From Mailhella sp. (lineage in GTDB: Bacteria; Desulfobacterota; Desulfovibrionia; Desulfovibrionales; Desulfovibrionaceae), in NCBI GenBank assembly GCA_017522745.1, contig JAFWYI010000034.1, positions 1 through 6,048 on the forward strand: 6,048 bases of DNA, given 5' to 3'. A model generated the notes under the pieces. That model saw only the letters and a list, made by a program, of their open reading frames with translations, ran no database searches and had not been told where the DNA came from. Positions 1 to 4,877 of this stretch are shown in pieces (position 1 is the first letter of the stretch; each line of letters starts with the position of its first letter). A program made the position numbers and the translations under genes.

Positions 1-12
1 AAGACGAAGGCG

Positions 13-1224
13 GTGGTACAGGTGAGCGACGATGCTCCTCCTGTGCCTCGCCGTCGGGGAAGGCCACGGAAAAATCGTGGAGGGGAACCCGAAGCGGCAC
101 TCCTTCAGGCTCAGTCTGTCATCGATGGCAATGCCGTTCCTTCTCCTGCGAAGCCCGACGCCCGGGAGGAAGCCCCCCGCAGAGACAGGCCCTCCGCCTG
201 GAAGGCCGCACGTCACGCCGCCCCGGACAGCCTGCGCCGTCTTGGTGAACGCTGGCTGGAAATGCTCCTTGCGGGGCGAGGCCTTTCTTCTATGACGGTG
301 GACTCCTATCGGCAGGATATCAGTGTGCTGGCCGATTTCGTAGACGAGAGCCTTGGCGATGGGCTTACAGGGCGTGCGGCCCTCGCGCGTCTGGACGATG
401 AACAGCTTCTGCTCTTCATCGTGTGGCTTCGCGGGCGAGGCGATGGCAAGCGCACGCTTGCAAGGAGGCTTTCCTGCCTGCGCGGCTTCCTTGGCTGGTG
501 TGCGGAACAGCAGTTCATCACGGGCAATCCCGCCGTGCTGCTTGATGGACCCAAACTTCCCCGCGTCCTTCCCAAGGTACTTTCACGCGAGGAGGTGCTG
601 GCACTGCTTGCCGCGCCTGATCCGCATACCAAACTCGGCAGGCGTGACAGGGCCATGCTGGAACTCATGTACGCCTCGGGCCTGCGCGTCTCCGAGCTGG
701 TGAACCTGCATCCGCTGGACATCGACCTCCAGACTGGAATGGTGAGAGTGTTCGGTAAGGGGCGCAAGGAGCGCCTTGTTCCCATGCACGCCAGAGCGGT
801 GGAGATAGTCAGCCGCTATCTGCGCGAGGTGCGGCCGGAGTTCATGCCGCAAAGCAGTTTCGTGTTCCTCAACCGTTCCGGTCTTGGCCTCACGCGGCAG
901 GCTGTGTGGAAGCTGATCCGCCGCTATGCCCTTGAGGCGGGGATCCAGCGCGATATTTCACCGCATACCATGCGGCATACCTTTGCCACACATCTGCTCG
1001 AAGGCGGGGCCGATCTGCGGACTGTGCAGATGCTCCTCGGGCACAGCGACCTTGCCGCTACCGAACTTTATACCCATGTCCGTTCCGATGTTCTGGAAGA
1101 CGTGTACCGCCGATGCCATCCCCGCAACGGTGAACGTCCCATGACGGATCCGGCAGACGCTCTGCCTTCTCTGGATGAACTGTCGGAACTGCTTTTCGAA
1201 GCTGGAGAAGAAGATGAGTTTTGA
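13..1224 (+). CDS. xerD: XerD-like site-specific tyrosine recombinase with N-terminal AT-hook-like extension
   Basis: Tyrosine recombinase of the Xer family, whose members resolve chromosome dimers at dif sites with a XerC partner under FtsK control. The N-terminal SAM-like core-binding domain spans about residues 73-175 and the catalytic domain about 187-371. The catalytic set is complete: R225 (ASGLRVSEL), K249 (GKGRKERLVP), H318 and R321 (SPHTMRHTFATHLL), H344 (LLGHSDL) and nucleophile Y353 (ELYTHV). Spacing between these residues matches E. coli XerD exactly, and the GGADLRTVQMLLGHSDL block is closer to XerD than to XerC. At 403 residues it is about 100 longer than XerD. The extra sequence is a basic, proline-rich N-terminus with an AT-hook-like RRRGRPRK (13-20) and an acidic tail after CHPR (372-403). 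The frame is open to the left edge, so GTG at 13 is provisional; GTG at 22, with GAAGG 11 nt upstream, or an upstream start are alternatives. The last 11 bp overlap the next gene. Confidence 0.9.
   Translation: MVQVSDDAPPVPRRRGRPRKNRGGEPEAALLQAQSVIDGNAVPSPAKPDAREEAPRRDRPSAWKAARHAAPDSLRRLGERWLEMLLAGRGLSSMTVDSYRQDISVLADFVDESLGDGLTGRAALARLDDEQLLLFIVWLRGRGDGKRTLARRLSCLRGFLGWCAEQQFITGNPAVLLDGPKLPRVLPKVLSREEVLALLAAPDPHTKLGRRDRAMLELMYASGLRVSELVNLHPLDIDLQTGMVRVFGKGRKERLVPMHARAVEIVSRYLREVRPEFMPQSSFVFLNRSGLGLTRQAVWKLIRRYALEAGIQRDISPHTMRHTFATHLLEGGADLRTVQMLLGHSDLAATELYTHVRSDVLEDVYRRCHPRNGERPMTDPADALPSLDELSELLFEAGEEDEF
1204..1207 (+). promoter_or_regulatory. Ribosome binding site deciding the start of the DHH-CBS-nucleotidyltransferase gene
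   Basis: GGAG lies 6 nt before ATG 1214, inside the end of the recombinase gene. This favours ATG 1214 (protein begins MSFDTVITCH) over the in-frame ATG at 1175. Homologous DHH domains begin only a few residues before motif I, which also fits 1214. The position inside the upstream gene is consistent with translational coupling. Confidence 0.75.
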
Positions 1225-4069
1225 TACTGTTATCACCTGTCACGTCAATGCCGACAACGACGCCATCGCCTGCCTGGTGGGGGCGCTGACGCTGTATCCG
1301 GATGCCGTCCTTCTGTATCCCGGCAGTCAGGAAAAGCAGGTGCAGGACTTCTATGAAGAAGTCGTCGAGCTTCTGTATCCTTGTGTTTCTTCAAAGGATA
1401 TCGAGGCAGTAGGCGTGAAGCGGCTCGTGCTGGTCGACGGGCATCACCCCAAGCGTTTTCCCCATGTCAGAACTCTGCTGGAGCGCCAAGAGCTGGAACT
1501 CCACATCTGGGACCATCATCCTCTTAATGATGACGATGACGATCTGGGCCGGCTTCTCGTCGAACGCGCCGTGGGGGGGCGCATGGAGAAGACCGGCGCG
1601 GCAAGTACGCTCATCGTGGAAGAACTGCGCCGTCGCGGCCAGAGCCTGACCTGTGAGTATGCGACGTCTCTGGCGGCGGGCATCTACGGTGACACAGGTT
1701 CCTTCCTCTACAGCTCCACCATCCCGCGTGACTTCGATGCGGCTTCATGGCTGATCTCGCATGGGGCTGATCTTGCAGTGGTGAGCAAGCTCATCACGCG
1801 GGTCATGGGGCGGGAGCAGCTTCAGGCGCTCTCGGTCATGCTGGAGAATACGCAGGTCAAGGATATTGGTGGCGAGGCCATGGGCATTTCGTCCATGCAG
1901 AGCGAGACCTTCCTTGACGATTTCGCCACGCTTGCCCCGCGCCTCATGGAGATCGAAGGCTGCAAGGTGCTTTTTGCCATCGCGTCCATGGAGGACAAGG
2001 TGCAGGTGGTGGGGCGCAGTTCTTCTCTCCGGGTGGACGTGGGTGAGATATGCCGCAGGCTTGGTGGCGGTGGTCATCACTATGCGGCCTCCGCTTCCGT
2101 CAAGAATATGACTCTGCCGCAGGTGCGCGATTTCCTGCTCATGCAGGCGTCCCTCATCGTCAACTCCGATGAGAATGCCGGGCGCCTCATGACCAGCCCC
2201 GCAGTAGGCGCTTCGTCCAAGCTGACCATCTCGGAAGCGCTGGCACTCATGAATCGCTACGGACTCAAGGCCATACCTGTGTTCGAGGAACACGAGAAGA
2301 TCTGCATCGGCCTGCTTTCTCAGGAAACTGCGGCCAAGGCCTCCGGGCACGGTCTCGGTCATCTCAACGTGACCATGTACATGCAGCGCAATTACCAGAG
2401 CGTGCCCATGAGCGCGGGCATCCAGGAACTCGTGGACATCATGGTGGGCGGGCAGCAGCGCCTCATCCCTGTGGTGGATGGGGATGATGTCATCGGGCTC
2501 AGTGATGAGGAGCGCTACGCGGAATTCGCCTGCCGGCGAGTAGTAGGTGTGGTGACCCGCACGGATATCATCCGCCTGTTCATGGGAGACCGCGCAACGC
2601 ATATCCCGGCGGTGAGCAATCGCAAAAACCGCAAGGAGCGCAACGTCAGCGCCGTGATGAACAAGCGGCTTTCGGCATCCTGTATGGAATTCCTTCGTCT
2701 GGCGGGTGAACTTGCAGACGATATGGGTCTTTCCGCCTATGTCGTGGGCGGCTTCGTGCGTGATCTGGTCATGGAGGTCAAGGGCATGAAATGGCCCGAC
2801 ATCGACATCGACCTTGTGGTGGAAGGCGATGCCATAGCGTTTGCCCATAATCTTGCCATCCGGCTCAAGGGGCGAGTGCGCGAACATCGTGAATTCATGA
2901 CCGCCATGATGGTGTTCCCCGCCGAGAGCGTGGGAGCGCCGGTCGAACGCAGGCGTCATGTCCACCTTGCTGAGCCGGAGGAGATAAAGGTGGATGTAGC
3001 AACGGCCCGCCTTGAATTCTACTCCGAACCCGGGGCATTGCCGCAGGTGGAGCGCGGCTCCATCAAGATGGATCTCTATCGCCGCGACTTCTCCATCAAC
3101 GCCATGGCCATCCGGCTGAATCCCGCTGTGTTCGGTCAGCTCGTGGATTGCTTCGATGGGCAGGACGATATCAAGAACAAGAGAGTGCGTACCCTGCATG
3201 CTCTAAGCTTCGTAGAAGACCCGACACGCATGTTCCGCGCTGTGCGTTTTGAACAGCGCTACGGTTTCCGCATGGGGGCGCAGACCGAGCGTTTCGTCCG
3301 CAATGCTGTGGATGATCTGCACCTCATCCATCATCTTTCCGGCTCACGCATCTCGCATGAACTTGAACTTATGATGGAAGAACGCAACCCCGCGCTCGGC
3401 TTCAAGCGTCTTGACGAGCTGGGCCTGCTGGCGGAAGTGCATCCGCTGCTTGCGCTCAATGACGAAAAGCGCGAGATGGCGGACAGGATGCGCCGTGTTC
3501 TGGAATGGTATATGCGGATGTATCTGCCTGAAGTACCGGATCTGCTCATGCTCATGGTCATCGCTCTCTGCCGCAAGGCGCGCGGGCCGGAAGTAGAAGA
3601 AGTGCTGGACAGACTTCAGTTTTCCGATAAGCGCAAGCGTGAGACTCTGCTCGTTCGTTCTGCCATCATGGCCGTGCGTCAGGGGATGCAGCGCTGGGAG
3701 AAGACAGACGGCCCGATGAGCGATCTGCACAGGATGCTGAGCAAGGCCCCACTCGAAGCATTGCTTTACCTGCTCGCCAGAGAAGACAAGCCAGATCAGC
3801 ATGAAAAACTGACGCGCTATATCTATCTGGGGCGGCAGATGAAGGCCGACATCAACGGTGACGACCTTATCCGCATGGGCGTTGCTCCGGGGCCACGCAT
3901 CGGCCATATCCTCGATGAAGTACTGGCCGCGAAGATGGATGACGAAGACCTGGGGCGTGATGAACAGCTCACACTTGCGGGGCGTATCGCCATACGGCTC
4001 GCGGCAGAAGACCTTGCGGAAGAAGAGAAGCGCCAGCGCGAGACGCAGACCGATTCCGAAGAGCGCTGA
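1214..4069 (+). CDS. DHH phosphoesterase-CBS pair-tRNA nucleotidyltransferase/poly(A) polymerase fusion
   Basis: A 951-residue cytoplasmic multidomain RNA enzyme. Residues 1-165 form a DHH domain: motif I with H10, D14 and D16; D75 (LVLVDGHH); the DHH triad D100-H102; and D160 (GIYGDTG). DHHA1 covers about 215-310 and has the GGGGHHYAA motif (284-292). Two CBS domains follow at about 322-460; such pairs usually bind adenine nucleotides. Residues about 480-951 form a class II nucleotidyltransferase: VVGGFVRD (510-517), catalytic DIDLVVEGD with D531 and D533, third carboxylate D594 (KVDVATARLE), RRDFSINAMA (623-632) and the nucleotide-selecting EDPTR (668-672), then the helical neck and body. 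The last class adds C, A or CCA to tRNA 3' ends or makes poly(A) tails. Motifs alone do not tell which; Geobacter is known to have separate C-adding, A-adding and poly(A) enzymes. All catalytic residues that I can recognise are present in both enzymes. It follows xerD with an 11-bp overlap and ends at a strong terminator. Confidence 0.93.
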   Translation: MSFDTVITCHVNADNDAIACLVGALTLYPDAVLLYPGSQEKQVQDFYEEVVELLYPCVSSKDIEAVGVKRLVLVDGHHPKRFPHVRTLLERQELELHIWDHHPLNDDDDDLGRLLVERAVGGRMEKTGAASTLIVEELRRRGQSLTCEYATSLAAGIYGDTGSFLYSSTIPRDFDAASWLISHGADLAVVSKLITRVMGREQLQALSVMLENTQVKDIGGEAMGISSMQSETFLDDFATLAPRLMEIEGCKVLFAIASMEDKVQVVGRSSSLRVDVGEICRRLGGGGHHYAASASVKNMTLPQVRDFLLMQASLIVNSDENAGRLMTSPAVGASSKLTISEALALMNRYGLKAIPVFEEHEKICIGLLSQETAAKASGHGLGHLNVTMYMQRNYQSVPMSAGIQELVDIMVGGQQRLIPVVDGDDVIGLSDEERYAEFACRRVVGVVTRTDIIRLFMGDRATHIPAVSNRKNRKERNVSAVMNKRLSASCMEFLRLAGELADDMGLSAYVVGGFVRDLVMEVKGMKWPDIDIDLVVEGDAIAFAHNLAIRLKGRVREHREFMTAMMVFPAESVGAPVERRRHVHLAEPEEIKVDVATARLEFYSEPGALPQVERGSIKMDLYRRDFSINAMAIRLNPAVFGQLVDCFDGQDDIKNKRVRTLHALSFVEDPTRMFRAVRFEQRYGFRMGAQTERFVRNAVDDLHLIHHLSGSRISHELELMMEERNPALGFKRLDELGLLAEVHPLLALNDEKREMADRMRRVLEWYMRMYLPEVPDLLMLMVIALCRKARGPEVEEVLDRLQFSDKRKRETLLVRSAIMAVRQGMQRWEKTDGPMSDLHRMLSKAPLEALLYLLAREDKPDQHEKLTRYIYLGRQMKADINGDDLIRMGVAPGPRIGHILDEVLAAKMDDEDLGRDEQLTLAGRIAIRLAAEDLAEEEKRQRETQTDSEER

Positions 4070-4089
4070 TACCCGTCATCGAATATAGC

Positions 4090-4138
4090 AAACGAGGATC
4101 TCCGCGATACTTGTCGTGGAGGTCCTCGTTTCGTTTTT
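4090..4138 (+). terminator. Rho-independent terminator after the xerD-nucleotidyltransferase pair
   Basis: Arms 4090-4108 and 4113-4131 form a 19-bp stem in RNA, including three G-U wobbles, with an ACTT loop. A T-rich tail (TTTCGTTTTT, 4129-4138) follows. It begins 20 nt after the TGA at 4067-4069. On the opposite strand the same stem is followed only by a weak T-rich stretch, so it may also slow transcription of the convergent lipoprotein gene, but less efficiently. Confidence 0.9.
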
Positions 4139-4179
4139 GGGTGGGGATGAGAGAAGGAAATGGAGGAAGGGTTTTTCCG

Positions 4180-4560
4180 TTAGTGCGTCGTGGTGTTCAC
4201 GTCTGCGTCGATATCTTCGTGCATAGGCAGAGTGCCGTGATGCTCAAGATAGGATTTCTGCTCGTTGAGACGAGCCTTGCGGTAATCATCGCGTGCGTCA
4301 CGGATGGAATCGTGATAGGCCTTGAGGTCATGCTGATAGTTTTCCATGTAGGTCTTCGTGTCTTCGGAGGAGTTGCCCGTGTAGCCTCCGAATGCGCTGG
4401 TCACGCTGTGCATGAGCTGGTTGTAGCCGTCTTTGACGGTTTCTACGAAGGATCTGTCCGTTGTGGGCGCGGGCATGGCGTCCTCTGCTCTGGCATCACA
4501 GGCCGTAAGACTGACAAGGGCTCCACCAAACACGAGAGCGGCGATCATTTTTTTGTTCAT
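4180..4560 (-). CDS. Putative small lipoprotein of unknown function
   Basis: A 126-residue protein that I do not recognise. The N-terminus is a clear export signal: MNKK, a hydrophobic core (about residues 5-19), and a lipobox LTAC (18-21), so C21 would be lipidated and the mature part would be about 106 residues. Asp22 at position +2 is the E. coli signal for staying in the inner membrane; whether this holds here is unknown. Cleavage by signal peptidase I after ARA (23-25) is an alternative. The mature part is hydrophilic and highly charged. It has a glycine/serine-rich stretch (55-65) and then a predicted helix (about 66-107) rich in Tyr, Asp, Lys and Arg, which could form a coiled coil. 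The C-terminus is acidic and ends in NTTTH. Start ATG 4560 was chosen for its strong ribosome binding site and the signal peptide; an upstream in-frame start at 4677 would put 39 implausible residues in front. The gene stands alone and converges on the nucleotidyltransferase gene. Confidence 0.78.
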   Translation of the reverse strand: MNKKMIAALVFGGALVSLTACDARAEDAMPAPTTDRSFVETVKDGYNQLMHSVTSAFGGYTGNSSEDTKTYMENYQHDLKAYHDSIRDARDDYRKARLNEQKSYLEHHGTLPMHEDIDADVNTTTH

Positions 4561-4566
4561 CGAAAT

Positions 4567-4572
4567 CTCCTT
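4567..4572 (-). promoter_or_regulatory. Strong Shine-Dalgarno site of the lipoprotein gene
   Basis: AAGGAG on the - strand with a 6-nt spacer to ATG 4560. It is near consensus and fixes the lipoprotein start. No convincing sigma-70 promoter was found in the 100 bp upstream; CATACT on the - strand could be a -10 box but lacks a good -35. Confidence 0.85.
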
Positions 4573-4677
4573 CTTTGAGGTCAGTATGCCATGAATGACC
4601 GCGACAGAAATGATTTGATGGCTGAAAAAGCAGTGCCACGGAGAGCTATCTGCTCTTACCGCCGGAAAAAGAGCCAT

Positions 4678-4708
4678 AAAAAAGAGCGTTTCCGTTCAGA
4701 AAACGCCC
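4678..4708 (-). terminator. Rho-independent terminator on the - strand, ending the Fe-S gene transcript
   Basis: Read on the - strand, GGGCGTTTTC (4708-4699) pairs with GGAAACGCTC (4693-4684). This is a 10-bp stem with two G-U pairs and a 5-nt loop, followed directly by six T (4683-4678) and a second T run a little further on. It lies about 170 nt after the Fe-S gene stop and about 120 nt before the lipoprotein start. It therefore probably ends the Fe-S transcript and leaves the lipoprotein gene to its own promoter. Confidence 0.85.
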
Positions 4709-4735
4709 TGAATTAGTATTTGTAAAATAGCAGAT

Positions 4736-4772
4736 GTTCCATAGGCCGACGTTCTCCATGGAACCTCGGCCT
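4736..4772. repeat. Compound hairpin with a competing alternative stem
   Basis: AGGCCGA (4743-4749) pairs with TCGGCCT (4766-4772). After one C-C mismatch, GTTC (4751-4754) pairs with GAAC (4761-4764), capped by a short loop. A second inverted pair, GTTCCAT (4736-4742) with ATGGAAC (4758-4764), uses the same GAAC strand, so the two folds exclude each other. Neither strand has a clear T tract right after it, so it is not a simple terminator. Confidence 0.6.
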
Positions 4773-4813
4773 TTATCTATTAAAAAGTTTGGAAAGAGTA
4801 AGGGGGAGTTTTG

Positions 4814-4855
4814 GGGGGAAGGGGAAAACATTTCCAAATGTTTTCCCCTTCCCCC
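4814..4855. repeat. Perfect 42-bp palindrome with 20-bp arms
   Basis: Arms 4814-4833 and 4836-4855 are perfect inverted complements around a central CC. Each arm is nearly all purine or all pyrimidine (GGGGGAAGGGGAAAACATTT). It starts 22 bp after the Fe-S gene stop. Transcribed from either side it would form a very stable hairpin, but neither strand has a T tract behind it. It could protect the 3' end of the Fe-S mRNA, assist termination, or be a dispersed repeat. Confidence 0.85.
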
Positions 4856-4877
4856 TCATATCATTCCCTACTCTCCA

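Larger units (their letters stand above)
4561..4877. other. 317-bp structured intergenic region without a gene
   Basis: This region lies between the Fe-S gene stop and the lipoprotein start, both on the - strand. It is visibly richer in A+T than the flanking genes. In - strand order it holds a perfect palindrome (4814-4855), a G-free pyrimidine-rich run (4828-4778), a compound hairpin with an alternative fold (4772-4736), an intrinsic terminator (4708-4678), and then the lipoprotein leader. The only ORF of note (63 codons on the - strand, 4646-4837) has no ribosome binding site, runs through these structures and looks non-coding. Confidence 0.8.

Noticed and set aside
1175..1213. 13-residue longer start for the DHH-CBS-nucleotidyltransferase protein
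   Set aside because: The extra residues (MNCRNCFSKLEKK) precede the normal DHH start, and the upstream sequence has no good ribosome binding site, whereas ATG 1214 has GGAG at 6 nt.
1745..3199. 484-codon ORF on the - strand
   Set aside because: It lies wholly opposite the conserved domains of the fusion protein and is rich in His and Asp, as expected from the complement of a high-G+C gene; no domain recognised.
4111..4578. 155-codon ORF on the + strand
   Set aside because: It starts inside the terminator stem and runs antisense to the lipoprotein gene, which has a strong ribosome binding site and signal peptide.
4624..4638. Sigma-54-like TGGCAC box upstream of the lipoprotein gene on the - strand
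   Set aside because: The GG at -24 is followed after 10 nt by TC, not the required GC, so the -12 element is missing.
4802..4824. G-quadruplex on the + strand
   Set aside because: Only three tracts of three or more G are present, so a standard four-tract quadruplex is not supported.
4646..4837. 63-codon ORF on the - strand in the intergenic region
   Set aside because: No ribosome binding site or recognisable domain, and it runs through the palindrome arm, hairpin and terminator.
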